NCBI GenBank assembly: GCA_038503065.1
Contig: JBCAMK010000021.1
Location: forward strand, 1-64,000
Length of the DNA stretch: 64,000 nucleotides
Source of the DNA: Paragyromitra xinjiangensis
Lineage: Eukaryota; Ascomycota; Pezizomycetes; Pezizales; Discinaceae
Direction of reading: 5' to 3'
In this document: positions 10,601 to 23,500 of the stretch, piece after piece
Numbering within the stretch: position 1 is the stretch's first letter
Layout of the letters: every line of letters starts with the position of its first letter
Translations under genes and position numbers: made by a program
Notes under the pieces: model-generated
Told to the model about the DNA's origin: nothing
Database searches by the model: none
What the model saw: the letters and a program-made list of their open reading frames with translations, nothing else

Positions 10601-11854
10601 TATTGCGGCAGATCGCCGGATGTGTCGCAGCGGGTACAGCCGCTGTATTCGAAGCGGGGCGGAATAGCCTCCGAACGGGTCCCAAAAGGCATTGGGTTGC
10701 CAAGCACTTACCATATCTCGAGGGAGGCATCTCGTCGAAATACTTCAGACGCTGAGGTTACCAGATGTCTTTGGTTGCGCCAAATATTTATTCGGGCGGC
10801 TGTGGCTGTTAAAGCCGTGATTATGTTGGAATTTCAGATGTTCGCTTAATTTTTGGAGAGTTGCAATATGCTACCTGCTTGTACTCTGGCGTGATAACTA
10901 AAGCAACATCCTCCTCCCTGTTTTCTATGCTGGAGTACAGGTAGAGTAGAAGTTGTGAACTCAGGGCCAAGTGGTTCTATGTGGGGTGAGATGTGGATTG
11001 GAAGACGGGCTTTCCGCTCTGTGAAATAGCTAAACAAACTCGTGAAACCTACCTATCCTACCGCCTTGGTACCTCATCCCTCATCAAGTAATGGACCCCT
11101 TTTTCGTAGTGTAACTATGGTACACTCAATCGAGGGCTGCAGCGGCGACCCCGAAAAATGGCCTATTGTGGCTGCTGTGGGCCGGTTAATTCTTGAGTGA
11201 GACTTGACGTACACGAAAAGTAGTCTGGGAAACTCTGGACTGAGTTCAATGTACTTGGGTCTCAAGTGGCAGAACTATTGCTCTTCGGGGCCGCCGTATC
11301 GTTTTTGTGGAACTTGTATCTACTGCAGGCATAAGGGGTGAATGGCGGCAATTGAAAGCTCTTGCTCGCAGGGATTAGGACAAGGATACTTGCCCATTCA
11401 TAATAGAAGATTGCTTGCCAAGGGCTCTTTAATTGTAACATTCACCCAACCGACTTTGTTCGATTGACCACTCCATATTAAAGCTCGTGGAGGTGTTGTT
11501 GCATCTAGTAATATCACTAAATGCAACACGTTAATCGATCTCTAGCGAGATCAATTGAATCACCATGAGGATCCTCGTTAGTATCTGATTGTCTTGACAC
11601 GGATTGGGAGCTGATTCTCTGTACACAAAATATGATGTGTGTGGAATTTGTTAGTAGCGCTGTATAATTCATACTCGCTATTACAGCATTTGTTATAGCT
11701 ACTGGTGATTCTAGGGGGTAAGCAAGAGCGCGTTATCTGTGTGAAATTGTGGTAGGGCTGGTCATAAGTAATCTAAACCGCGGCTACCGGCGATTAGCAG
11801 TAAACAGTGACTTGCATCGGTATTCGTTCCCTGTCAGCTACCCGTAAATTAGTA
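7687..11854. other. About 4.2 kb without a supportable gene
   Basis: No frame here carries a domain, intron set or codon pattern I can defend. The least random pieces are a plus-strand 91-codon frame at 8025-8300 and a comparatively GC-rich island at about 10440-10740 with several short overlapping frames. Neither matches anything I recognise. I looked for tRNA boxes and rRNA and saw none. Confidence 0.5.
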
Positions 11855-11977
11855 TCCCATAGTCCGGTAAAGCTGACTCCCCTGCAAAAGGAGTCTCTGT
11901 TGTTGGTGAGGTTTCAGTTAACTCTGTGTTGAGCCACAGCATACAGGGGGGTCAGCATTTTTTACCGGATTATGGGA
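11855..11977. mobile_element. 123-bp TA-flanked MITE, same family as 7298-7429, copy 2
   Basis: The left end TCCCATAGTCCGGTAAAGCT and the right end (reverse complement TCCCATAATCCGGTAAAAA) form inverted repeats flanked by TA at 11853-11854 and 11978-11979. The ends match copy 1, but the interiors differ. Confidence 0.8.
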
Positions 11978-11979
11978 TA

Positions 11980-13245
11980 ACACGATAAAAGCCTGGTGCT
12001 AGCAAGTAAGAAAAAACAAAATTATAATATAGGTTAATCAACGAATGGGACAATTTAAGTCACAAAAAAACAAAGTGTGCTGTGAGGAAGATACGCATGG
12101 GGATCGGGATGATGCAGGTCTCAGATTTTGTGCACCAGCTTTGTACACCGGGTTATTCCGTCATTCTGTCTCCACACTTTAGCCCTGAATACTTGCAGTA
12201 ATGTAGATTAAATTTACCATCTTACTTTTTGAACGTGCATGAATCGAATTCAGCTGAGATGCTGTACGCCATCAAGTGTGCTACTTTCCTTCCTATGCCC
12301 ATTGGTTTGGACTGCGATGGCGCTACACAGCCCTTAAATCCTATCAACGAAAATGCAGATTTAATTTGTTTTAGCGTTACAGCAAAAAGCATCGCAGGAA
12401 GTGAAGCTCGATTCGGCTGAAACAGAGGCTTTCTAACTGTGTTGGGGCTTGCCTAAAAGAAGTGAGACATAGATGTTACCGATTTCCCGTTGCGGACTTA
12501 TAATTACTTATTGACGGGTGGCCGATGTTGACGGAGGTGGATCCGGAGCAAAAAGGTGGCGTTGGACCCAACATGCTCAACTAGCTAGAAACTAGAGTTA
12601 CGTTTATTTGTAGTAATGATTTCTAAATGCAGAAGGCATTTCTGAGGCTGGCTGGCTGAATAGGACGCCACTTTCTCAGTTGCGTTATAATTACGGGTCT
12701 TCAGCAGCTAAGACTACTCGCCTGTTCTATCTTCCGCATCTAGGCTTGGGTAGACCGGCGGGCCCGGGCTTAAGTACGCATCTGAGACTATTATCTGTTA
12801 CGCAATTGATCTATATTGAACCTTTTTTTCAGCTCAGGGGTGGCAGTTTCGTGAACTTATCGAGTGATAAGTCATGAGTCTATCTTATCTAGTGCAAGAG
12901 CAAGTCGCCATTTGTTTGATGACTATAACTGGTGATTCCTATTCGTGAATCAAGCTTTTTACAATATCCTCTTGGTGTGTCGGTTGTCTCAGACTGTAGA
13001 TTTCACACAATGTGAGTTTGCAAATCTACTAAGTTGGTAGAGTTGGTGAGGCGGAGGACCAAGGCCGAAGAATTGAGCTGAAAATTGATTTGGAGATCGA
13101 GCTGAAAGATTTCGAAGTTGGTGGAGCAGAAGGTGGGTCTCATGGAAGGTAGCCCAAGGGCAAGACCGATAGCGCGACTGTTCCACAGCCACGCGGCTAT
13201 CGGCGCTGAAGAACTCACTGCAATGAACTTGGTAGGCGTGAAGAG
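11980..13245. other. Non-coding region upstream of the two-domain gene
   Basis: There is no recognisable gene. The last 350 bases before 13378 are pyrimidine-rich on the plus strand and look like a promoter and leader. Confidence 0.5.
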
Positions 13246-13252
13246 TATAAAT
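13246..13252 (+). promoter_or_regulatory. Probable TATA box of the gene at 13378
   Basis: TATAAAT lies about 130 bases before the ATG. It is followed by a C/T-rich leader with CAATC and CTTC runs typical of fungal transcription starts. Confidence 0.5.
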
Positions 13253-13377
13253 CCAGCTGCAAATCCCTTCACATCGTCTTCACTCCTCATCCAAGAATCA
13301 TTCCATACTTCCAATCACAACTCCAACGAACGAACAGCTACCTGCCTAAACCTCAATCTTCAGCTATACCTCTAGTC

Positions 13378-14403
13378 ATGTCTACATCTCAGCAATCTCC
13401 AAAGCAAGCCAGACCAGATTCTCCGGTTACGTCTGTAAACGGGGCCACAGCCAAACAGAACCTAGCTACGCCTACCAGCGGAAGCTCGAACTTAGCCAAA
13501 TCGACTACACTTGCAGATCTGACCTCGAACTCGGCCGCATCGAATAAATCTGCAAAACCGAGCTTAGGCGATGCACACATCTTTGAGTGCAAGATTCCCC
13601 TCCTCGCCAGGGCTGTTTTCTCTTGCTTCGCCAATGGAAGCTATACCCAACGCGTTACCATCAGGGTTAAAGGTGTGGATGAGAAAATAGTCTTTGAGGG
13701 CAGTGGGGAGAATGTCCCGATGAAATGCATTTCCCACGACAAGCACAACTACAAGTCCCTTTCCTATGCCCAAGAAGACCGCGGATGCTCCGTCAAGTTT
13801 GAGCACTTCAAAACTGCCGATCGCACCGTTCCTTCGCCTTCTAGGATTGCAAGGGTCGACCACCAAGCGATCGTAATTGGGGGTCCGATTCTGCAAACTT
13901 ATTCCGTCAACGCGTTCGAGGGAAATGCGAGCGGAATAAGTGACGACGCAAACGACACTCAGCTTAAGATCGACTTCTTGATCGATCACCCGAACAACCC
14001 CATCCGCGTCAGGATCCCGCCGAGGTCGAGGGTTCTGGTCTCTTGTATGGCCAATTCTACCACTAAGCAGAGGCTCAAGTGGAACATCGAGGGTGAAAAA
14101 ACTGAAGGAACCTTTGTAGGCAAAGGTGAGGATACGCCGATGAGGCTCGAGGGTGGGGGTGAAGCTTATTTCGAACTTCCGCCAAGAAACCACGAGCGCT
14201 GGCTTACCGGTATATTCATGTATTTGGCGGTTGATAATGAGTGGAAGCCGGCAAGAGTTAGACAACCAGTCACGATCGGTAACGAGAACCACGGGTTTGT
14301 GGCTACTACTGTGAACTCCGAGGGTGATGGGCAGAAGTTAGATTACGATGACGCTGTTCTTAGAGTTATGGCTATGGGTATTGACCTGGCGGATTTCAGC
14401 TAG
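13378..14403 (+). CDS. Two-domain beta-rich protein of unknown function
   Basis: This is one uninterrupted exon of 341 codons. Residues 1-62 are Ser/Thr/Ala-rich and disordered. Two related modules follow. Module 1 (about 64-180) contains IPLLARAVFSCFANGSYTQR and GSGENVPMKC. Module 2 (about 197-335) contains IPPRSRVLVSCMANSTTKQR and GKGEDTPMRL. The shared pattern is IP-x4-R-x3-SC-x-AN-x4-QR, then G-x-GE-x2-PM. Module 2 ends with KLDYDDAVLRVM, which resembles the acidic DYND-type strand of several secreted fungal beta-sandwich proteins. No signal peptide is visible, so a cytosolic location is likely. A lectin-like or ligand-binding role is a guess from fold style only. A TATA box and pyrimidine-rich leader support the start. 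Confidence 0.85.
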   Translation: MSTSQQSPKQARPDSPVTSVNGATAKQNLATPTSGSSNLAKSTTLADLTSNSAASNKSAKPSLGDAHIFECKIPLLARAVFSCFANGSYTQRVTIRVKGVDEKIVFEGSGENVPMKCISHDKHNYKSLSYAQEDRGCSVKFEHFKTADRTVPSPSRIARVDHQAIVIGGPILQTYSVNAFEGNASGISDDANDTQLKIDFLIDHPNNPIRVRIPPRSRVLVSCMANSTTKQRLKWNIEGEKTEGTFVGKGEDTPMRLEGGGEAYFELPPRNHERWLTGIFMYLAVDNEWKPARVRQPVTIGNENHGFVATTVNSEGDGQKLDYDDAVLRVMAMGIDLADFS

Positions 14404-15374
14404 TGAGGAGATTGATATCATGATGTGGCCAGGGACAGTCCCAATAATGCGGGGAATTTGAGTGGTTGGATTTAGAGGAGAATTTCTAAATTTGTTTCTG
14501 AGGCAACCGCTTTCTTTCATTTGTATCTTCGGGGAATATGGAACCTGCGATAGGTTACTAGGATATTTGTTTTTTTCGGGGGGATGGGGACAGATGAGAG
14601 ACAGATGAAATTTGGGGGACGGGACACTGATGTGAGTTTGCGGGATAATTAGGGGTGGAGAAGAGATTAGTTTTTGCTTTCTTATAGCTATCAATAAAAG
14701 ACGTAAACGAGCTTTGAGGATATGTGCCTGCAATTGAGATATAGAGCGCTGGATGTATTAGGCTTAAAGGATGCTGACTCCAGCTACGCAAATATTGTTC
14801 ACTTACCAGGTATAACTGTCCAAAAATGGTGAGCCAGGTTAAGCTTTGTGTAGGGGGCTTGTCGATCGGACTTACCATATCTTCTCTAGCATTAAGGCCT
14901 AACCACATCATAAAGTACTGCAACTATGGACTCGAACTCTTCCACCTATTCGGCAATTTAATGAATCGCATGTTATCATCTGCATACAATACTTCCACAT
15001 AGCGCTCCTAAACCAATTTCGGCTCACCCCCCCATGTTTATCGGCAGATAAATTTACATTGCCGGGTAATATTGCTTATTATTTTATAGGAAGATATGAG
15101 TACATGTGTTGGTGGTGACTTCTCTAGTGTGAGGAGGGGTAACTTGACACGGGCTGCATTCGTTCTAACACTTCTCTGAATTGTGTTGGTTCTGATTAGT
15201 TGCGCAATTACAATTGCGTCACTCTTTTCTTTTCGTCTCTCCTTCTGAAGAGAAGTTTATGGTAAGAAGCGAAATTATTAAGTCAAAAGCTTGTCAAAGA
15301 AGAACTGACTAGTTTCCTAACTACTCATATCCTATTCTTTTGATACCCTCTGCTAGTCCATTCTTGAAATCGAG
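14404..15374. other. Convergent intergenic spacer
   Basis: AT-rich sequence between two convergent genes. I find no supportable gene, RNA or repeat. Confidence 0.6.
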
Positions 15375-15908
15375 TTACGCTTGATCATGAGCGGATAAGA
15401 GTAAGTCTTCTATCTCCTTGTCTTTCATCGCTGCTAGTTTAGCCTCTTTACATACCCTCCTATGCCCACCCTCCTTCCAGTCTCTTGTCTGACATTCAAT
15501 ACCACAGTACCACCACCCCCGACAACCACTACAGGCTTTTAATATACCCACAGCCTCTTCAACATTACCACAGCCTACCGCATCGCATGCCCTTTTCTTG
15601 ATCTCCTCTTCATTCTCTAGTAGCCACTCTTTCACTCCCGGAACATTCCAAACCCTCCCTAGTATCATGTACAGTTGCGTTTGATTAATGAGTTTGTCCT
15701 TGCGAATACGAATGTGGAACGGTTCGGATGTTATCATCTGGTGGGTATGGGACGGCCCGAAGGATAGCGTGTGGTATATGTAAGGGTTTGAGTGGTAGGC
15801 GCGTCGAAGGCAAAAGAGACCGAATTTACTAGAGCCGTAGACAATGAAGAAGGAAAGAGTGAGTGTGTAAAGGAGTTCCGAGTGGGGGTGTGGCTGGATG
15901 TTGGGCAA
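15375..15908 (-). CDS. MYND-type zinc-finger protein
   Basis: Single exon, up to 177 codons. The C-terminal half holds one MYND finger (about residues 108-153): C-D-A-V-G-C, then CSGC, WYCGIEC and a final HRRVC. These seven Cys and one His chelate two zinc ions in this family, which normally binds proline-rich partner peptides. No SET domain is attached, so a methyltransferase role is not supported. The residues before about 58 are hydrophobic and may not be translated: a good TATA box at 15936-15945 lies so close to the first ATG that translation may start at 15737 (MITSEPFH). Partner and pathway are unknown. Confidence 0.8.
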   Translation of the reverse strand: MPNIQPHPHSELLYTLTLSFFIVYGSSKFGLFCLRRAYHSNPYIYHTLSFGPSHTHQMITSEPFHIRIRKDKLINQTQLYMILGRVWNVPGVKEWLLENEEEIKKRACDAVGCGNVEEAVGILKACSGCRGWWYCGIECQTRDWKEGGHRRVCKEAKLAAMKDKEIEDLLLSAHDQA

Positions 15909-17514
15909 CAGTGCAGAATCCGGATCGATGTCAGACCTTTTATAGCGAGTAAGATCTGGAAGATATCAGCTGATTCATAAGGTAGATGGGCGGGAAGGGT
16001 AGACCTAGGAAGGCGAGGTCAGGATTATAATTAGGATGCAAGGAACATGTTGGGCTAGCACGGTCTAAAGAGCTTAAGCAAAAGTTCAAGGCTTCAAGGG
16101 GGCGTTTGCGATTGATAAAAACAACTGCGACACGGTTGCGTAAGTCTGCCTTAATATATCAGCATTGAACTAAAACAGATAAATTGAGTGGGATAGTCAG
16201 AGTCTTCAAAAAGGGAAGAAAAGAGCCAGTATTTACCACGCATGTCTTGTGAACTCGACAACGTCCCTGGAGCTCTATTCAAGAACTGATCACAAAAGTG
16301 GCAATCTAGCAATGTTGAGCCTTTACTATCCTGGGACCTTTAAAGGTCAGCTTCTCATCACCATAAACGATCATGAATGTTATCATACCGTGTTCCGCAG
16401 ATGTCGCAAGAGTAACCCCCAGACATCGTGAATGCTTCCTAATTCAATAGGAAGTAGGGTTCGGATAAAAACGTATATTGATACAATTAGATGGGAGGCC
16501 TGAAGCCCAAGATTGGCTAGGCGGTGCCAAGCCGCCGGGCATGCCTCATAATCCACGTATCCAGGGTATATTCAGGAACATTTCACCTTAGTGTTTCCGC
16601 AACCAAAATTGGGTGATGGCTATTTTAGGCAGATATATATGAAATGAATACCTTCTGCGGGTAAAAAATAGTGTCTCTAGCATTAGATACTGCACTGCTG
16701 TTTGCCTTACTCCAAAGCCTTTCCTCGTCTGAGGTCTTCTAAAGTGAAGGTGGTAAGAATCGATCATAGGGGGATGGGGGCTATATTTACTCATGAAGTA
16801 TCACTCGTAATACGAGTGACAACTGGTGCTTGAACTGATTCTTCCCAGTTTGGGGCTCCGGCAAGTTCACGGGCCCTTTTTAATTTCATACATCCAGCAA
16901 CAAGCGACAGGGTACTGCGTTAAGAAGGGACCGAGCCATTGAATATCCAACTTTCGTTGCGCGGTCTCTAGAGCAAAATCTACTGACTTGATCAGTATAT
17001 TTGAGTAGGCAAGGGTAGGAAACGTAGCGGGAATTCCTTGGAGCCACTTCCGGGTAGTACTTTTTATATGATCTCAAGTAGAATACTTGTTGTTTCTTTC
17101 ACTACCTGATTTTTATTGACTACTTGCGGCGTGCGCGTGCGCGTGCAATGTGCGATGTGCGATGCTCCTAGAGTCATTAGGGAGTAATTTGAGCGCCTAT
17201 CAACAGGAAGAGCGGTGTGAAATTCGCAAATAAAACAGAGGACAGAGTAAAATAAGACAAAAAACATTATCTGTTTAAGAGAAAGATTTGAAACTATTCA
17301 TTCCGTCTCCCTCCTAACGGCCGGGTCTCGTTTTTCCATGTTCCTGATCCAGTTGAGCAAAATCTGCCGCATGAGTGCCACCCCGCGCAACCCCCCTCTC
17401 ATAGCCCCACAATATGGGCATCCAACTGTTTGCCTCGCCGCCCCATATTTACTAGTAGTGAACTGTAGGTACACATGTCAGTAATCGTTTAAGTTAGATT
17501 TTAAGATAGTGGTT
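15909..17514. other. Intergenic region upstream of MYND gene and downstream of the ZNFX1-type gene
   Basis: It contains the MYND promoter (CTATAAAAGG on the minus strand, 15936-15945), a 17-base palindrome CACTCGTAATACGAGTG at 16802-16818, and an imperfect GTGCGC/GATGTGC repeat tract at about 17130-17165. No gene is supportable. Confidence 0.55.
15936..15945 (-). promoter_or_regulatory. TATA box of the MYND gene
   Basis: CTATAAAAGG on the minus strand is a near-consensus TATA element only 28 bases before the longest possible start codon. It therefore favours a downstream start codon. Confidence 0.55.
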
Positions 17515-20500
17515 TTAGTTTACTGGGTGTCCGTTTTCACAGATATACCAACACCTTGTTGGGCTAAATTCCATCGAGATCGCATAATGAGCTATTCCTT
17601 TCTCTTCTTCTGAAGTAGTATGGTATGATGTTCCTCCCTCGAGAAGTCTCCGTGTTTGTTCAATTTTGTTTCTTAGGGGTCCTACAGTACCCGGGAGCCT
17701 ATCACACACAACTTGGCATCTATCCAAACTTTCAATCTCTGCTAGCTTGGTTTCTTGATCGAAATCAGCAGCAGTGAAGAGAAGATACTTGCAGTCCTTA
17801 GATTCCTTTAGAATATCGAATTGCAATCGAGCAAGGGCAAAGAATTGTGCGCGATATATTCTTGCCTCGACTTCGTAGTTTTCGAATCTTGTCGCAAGGC
17901 ATGCTTCAATAATTTGCGAACACTGTCTCTGTGATTGTCGTGAACTCATCAAAATTTTCTTTCTGAAATTCATAGTCGCAACTCTATCCATGGCGGAACT
18001 TTCGGCAATCGCTTGCCAATCCCATAACAAGTCACATTTGAATGCGAGGAACAAGTTCTGACTCTTTAGTTTAAACCCTGTTTGCATGACCGAGTAATCG
18101 GCCACAAAAGCATTATGGCGGGCTCGTTTCGCCTGCACGCTAATAGCCATGTGACGGACTTCGGAATACGGTTTTTCCTCCTTGTCGACAGCAGCAGTAA
18201 AATGCTGGATCTTATATAATAGCTTGCGTGCCTTCCTGATTCGCGTCTTAAAATATTGTGGAGTTATATTTGACGCCTGTTCCTTCGGGGTCGCACGAAA
18301 TCTTGCGAGGAGGTCATCCCTACTCTCTTGTAAAAGGTCCTGTCTATCAGATACCTCCCTGTATAAGTTGAGGTAGTCTTTCTGGACATTCGTGCAGAAC
18401 CTTCGGGCAGATTCGTCTAGGTGTGCCATCTTTACTGTTCTGTTATAGCGGTGGATATCTGTGAGAGGTGCTCGGCAATCTGGACAGTTTATGGTATCGG
18501 ATCTATTCACAGGTTTGTCATTGTCCTCAACTTCGCTACCGTTTCCAGTCCCATCGGAAACCTTTGGGCCTCGAATCCTACCAGGACCATCGATGTTGTA
18601 AACGCTCTCCATACCCATGAAATGGTCATACGTCTTCATGGTGTAGAAATGTCCGCAGGTAGGAACTATGATGGGGTCGGTATCAACATTGATGTCGGCA
18701 TAAGGCTGGAGCGTGATTAGATCCACAGCCCGTTTCAGGGTTTCATCGTGACCGCAAATCTGACAGAATTTCTTGGATGGGCACTTTTCACCGCAAACTG
18801 AAGGACATCGATGCCCACATTCGAGTAGTTCTCCGCATCGCTCAGAACAGGGGTTAATGTTACAGGGAACAGCACAAGGCATTTCGCAGCGCCCGCGGTG
18901 ATCGCATGCCCAAGAACATTGCTTTGCGCAGGGAGTGCACGGCTCACCGCACGTCTTCTGACACTTACTATGCGAGCATTGTACTTCGCATAGCTGAACG
19001 CAAGGAGGACATGGTTCCCCATCATGACAGTAAACGACGCAGCTGTGAGAGCAGTTTTTGTGCTTTTTTCCGCATTGCTCCTCACAAACGTTGCGAACGG
19101 TGATAGTGGCCATTTTTTCGTCATCAACTTGGGTTCTGGTACATTCCTTGCACCCCGATCCGCAGTAATGGCCGCATCCTAAATCACCTCCACGGATCTT
19201 TGTGCGTCCGTAATCCGACAGGCTCTTCCAGCATTCAATAATGGCTCCGTGCCCACATGTTGAGAGTTGCTGCTGAATAATTTTCTTGCACTTGACTCGG
19301 GATAAATCTTGTAGCTGGCCACAAGGAACCGAATTTGGCGAGTGCCCGCACGGTAGGGCCACACCTGAAACTTGTTTCTCACACTTTCCACACGGCATCC
19401 CACATGGTTTGGAACAAGAGTGATTGCAACGTTCGAACGACCTCTGGCACGGTTCCGTACACACAGTACTTTGGTGAAGAACCTTCGAGTGACATTTCCT
19501 GATACACGGATGGCCGCAGTTATGAGGCCACTCGCAACTCTCTTTGCAACCCCCTTGGGGCGAAAGTTCATCAAAGTCGTCAGGTTCGTTGATGAATATC
19601 GGTTTGTCGTGATGTTGGGGGCAGCAGAGCTCTAGTTTTTTGTCGATATTGCCATCCTTTTCCAGCATGCCTATTACCTTTGACCACATCCCAACCCGGC
19701 GGCAGGTAGCAGCGTTGCCGATGATATACATCCCATCTCTCGCTCGACTATATATATCGTTCAGCTAAGTTATTTTCATTTCTTGTAGGAATAGCCACAA
19801 CCTTACCTGAGCATTACGTTGATTCTGTTTGATGATTTCAGGAACCCGCATCGATTTTCCTTGTTGCTTCTAACCAAAGAGATAACCACAACTTTTGCCT
19901 CCTCTCCCTGGGTTTTTTTTTAGATTGGTTCTTCACATCAGAAGGGGGAAAGGATGGCGGATAAATCTAATGAAATAAGTAATTCTTACTTGAAAGTCGT
20001 CCACAGTGGCAACTCTGACTAGATCCAATAGGTTACTTTGCTCGAACAGATGTGTCGGTTCTGTAGCAGGTCCTGTAGCAGGTTCAGTCCCGGAGTAGCC
20101 CTCACCCATAATCTCACCAAGCTGTCCTTGATCCTGATGCCTCACAGCAACTTCGAGCACAGAGGATAATTTTCGGCGAATGACTGATACTTGTTTGAGA
20201 TAAGGGGACAAAACAGTGATCTCCCCACTTTTATAAACACCTTGCCTCCATAAATGCCTCACGAGGTTCACACATAAGTTTGATTCCCATTCGTTCTCAT
20301 AACTTGTGGATAGAGTCCCTGACGAGCCAGAACCCGATTCTGGTTCCTTATGGTTCATCCAAAACAATCGACGGCCCATGCCCGGAACGTCCGGATGATC
20401 TTCGGCTAAATCGTAATCGCAAAGGTTGGGGTATAAAGTACTCCTGACGAGATTGGAAATTGACGGATGCATCCGCCGCTGAGTATCAAGTCTGGAAATC

Positions 20501-23500
20501 GGGAATTTCTTACCGTTGTAGCTTTCGTTTTCAGCAGCTCTCTCGAGGAAAGACATGTCCAATCCATAATCTTTTCCTCCCCGCGAGTTTTCCATCGAAA
20601 AACGGTGGTTTATGATCTGTGGTCGTAGCTGCAAATGATCTCCGATAAGTATCGTGTGCTCTATGCCTGGGATCAAAAAACTTAAAGTGTGCGCTTCTAA
20701 AACCTCTGCTGCTTCTTCACAAACCAAGACTTTGGGATTCACCGAACGAAGTAAATCAGCATGAGATGCGAAGCCTGAAGTTGTCGCTCCAATGATGTGG
20801 CTACGTAGCAAACGCCGACGCTTCCGCTCCCACTCTAGGCGCTTAGCAATATGCCGTTCTGTGCCGTGGGCCTCCGCTCCTTGCAGAAGCTTCGACCTGG
20901 CGAGTTCTTCTATTTTCTCTTGCCAATGTTTTAATACTCTCTTCTTCTCGACACAGGACATTTCAAGCACGCTCGTCGTCAATAGTTCTCCAACAAGGCG
21001 ATCATCTGAGCATAGGTCCGAGGAAGTAGCAAAATATCCGCGCCCACTAACCCAATCGTCTACTATCAGCTGAGGGCTAGATAAACGGCCTTGAGACTTG
21101 TTTTTGTATTGAATCCATTCATTTTCATCTTCTCCATCGAATGCATCGAACAGCTCGGCGGACGCCTCGGGATAGTACGCTTCAAGGTATTCTTTCAAGG
21201 CTGTAGGACCATGTGAACCCCGAAGTTGCTTGCAAGCTTCCTGTATATGCCTTCCGGTATCGGCAAGCCTTTTTCGTGTGGCCCAGCCCCGATTGTCTTC
21301 CAGTATTGTGCGTCTAGGTTCATAGTGTAGCGCTAGTGGGATTATGGCCTCGGATTTGGAACGGGATCCGAGACGAATAATACCTGTGACATCACCTTCG
21401 AGAAGATGTTCTAGAAACTGGTCGAGAGCGTGATTTGTCTGGCACCTAGTGGGAGTAAGACTTCTAACCAAGCCAGAGGTTATGGCAGACACGAATAAAA
21501 AGGGGTACCTACACACAAATAATGGGACCTATCTTTGTTGCTTCCCTGTTATCTAAGAGAACCTTAACTATTTGAACCCCAATATACGACTTCCCTGTTC
21601 CTGGGGGCCCTTGGATCAGCGCCAGCTCCCTACTAAAAATTGCCACCAACGCTTCGCATTGCCCAGTATCTAGACTTGTTACGCGCTGAAGATCAGCTGT
21701 CGGGAAATCTTCCGCTATTGAAAATTTCAACGGTTCGCCTCCGGTGATACTTTTCAAGTCCAACACTATTCCAGGTTTCGTCATGTATAGTGGTGGTGGG
21801 ACATTGGCGTATTCCGAAGCGAGGTCAGAGGAGTACTCGTATGCGTCAGAAGGAGCAAGCCATTCCGGAAATGAGATATTCCCCTCTTTGGACATCCGTT
21901 GTAGGCATTTTAGAAACGGTTCGAAAGATGCGGGAAGTAGGTCGAAGAATTCGATGAATATTTGAGTAGGTTTGTTGGGACTAGCCATCTTCACACATAT
22001 GTTCTCAATTTCGGTCTCCGAAACTGTCCCAGCAGAGCAGAGTGTCACCATGGCCCGCTTTGGATCGCGAGTCAGATCCTGAATATTTTCTCTCACGCCA
22101 AATTCTTGAGAACTCTGGCGTTGAGCCTTATCTACTGCCAAAAATGTGCTCCACCCAGAACCATCCATCAAACATAATAGAGAGTCACTCCGAAGGTGTT
22201 TCGATCGACTCCAGAATTCAATACGATTATCCAAATCAAGCAAGGCAACTTTTGGCGGTTGATCAAAGCTAAATTTGAAAACGAGACCATTCCGGCGAGA
22301 ATAGTCGAATTTCTCGATTCGAGCGTTCCTGTGAATTACTGCTTGTAGGCCAATATCTTGCATTATTTGCCTTGCGACGCGCTTCCTACCCAGAATCTCC
22401 TTTTCCACAAGATTCACCCAGCTGTTTTGGACAATGCGGACAGCTTCTCGTATCTGCCCAGATGTGTCCTCTCGTAATAGCCGGAATTGGAAATCCAGGA
22501 CACGCAATACTCCCTCAAGGTGATAAGGATACTGTTTCGATCTCTGAGGAATGAATTCCTTGCGATGGGAGTTGATCTCTTCACTTGTTGGAAGAATCCT
22601 AATCTTAGAAATATCGGTGTGATCGTTGTCATGTCTTGGGCCCTCGTAGGAACGGTCTCCAGGAAGGTCTACCTGCAACTGGCCTTTCCCTTTCAGGATG
22701 TCCTTGGTTATCTTTTCATCTGACAGCCCTGAATTCGGAGCCGTATCCAGCTTTTGTAGGAGAACTTCTATCCGGCGCAGCTCACCCTGGATGGAACGAA
22801 ATGTATAATTATGCGGGCCTTTCGGTTCCACTCTGGAAACAAGTGTCGTTAAAATGTCTACAACCTTCCTGAGTTCCTCTCGCACGCCCACGCCTTGGTT
22901 CAAACTCAGGGTGTTGACTAAAGCCAGCCCTGCTGCAAGCAACACGCTTCCGAAGAACTCCTGATCTTCCGCTTCGGAAGGGAAAGATAGGCTCTCTGCG
23001 ACTCGCATGAAAAACTGGATGCCTTGGCGCCCTTCAGGCCCATAGATAAAACCGAATATCCCTTCAACATCCTTCTCCAGTACTAGTGAAGATCGCATCT
23101 CCTTGTGAGCGATAATCTTGAGGAACGGAACGCAGTGTCTCTTAAACGAAAGATGAACCTGCGAGTCTTCAGAAACGAAATCTGCTTCCACGATCTGACC
23201 AATTCGGTGGAGCCCCTGTTGTGAGCCGATGTCTTCGATGAATTGTTGGACCGTCTCGGGAGTACCTATCTCAAGGATTTTCAATCCGCCCTTAAGGAAC
23301 TTTTCCATTGGATCGACTGGCAATTTGGCCATCCGTAACGGCGGTTCATCATAGAGCAGCTTTCTCCAGCCTTTATACAAAGGGTCTTTGTCGCTCAGGC
23401 TATTGTAAAGTTGAGGCTTATTTGGGTCGTGAGAGAACTTGCAGTTTGAATCCATACACTTTCCGATATCGATGGCCATAAACAAAGGGCACATCCTATT

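Noticed and set aside
10358..10850. Several overlapping frames in a GC-richer island
   Set aside because: Frames on both strands are equally open and none shows a domain or joins by splicing; GC content alone explains the openness.
14338..14923. Overlapping minus-strand frames of 121-131 codons downstream of the two-domain gene
   Set aside because: Low-complexity Ser/Pro/Ile content, no domain, no intron signals; probably 3' UTR antisense.
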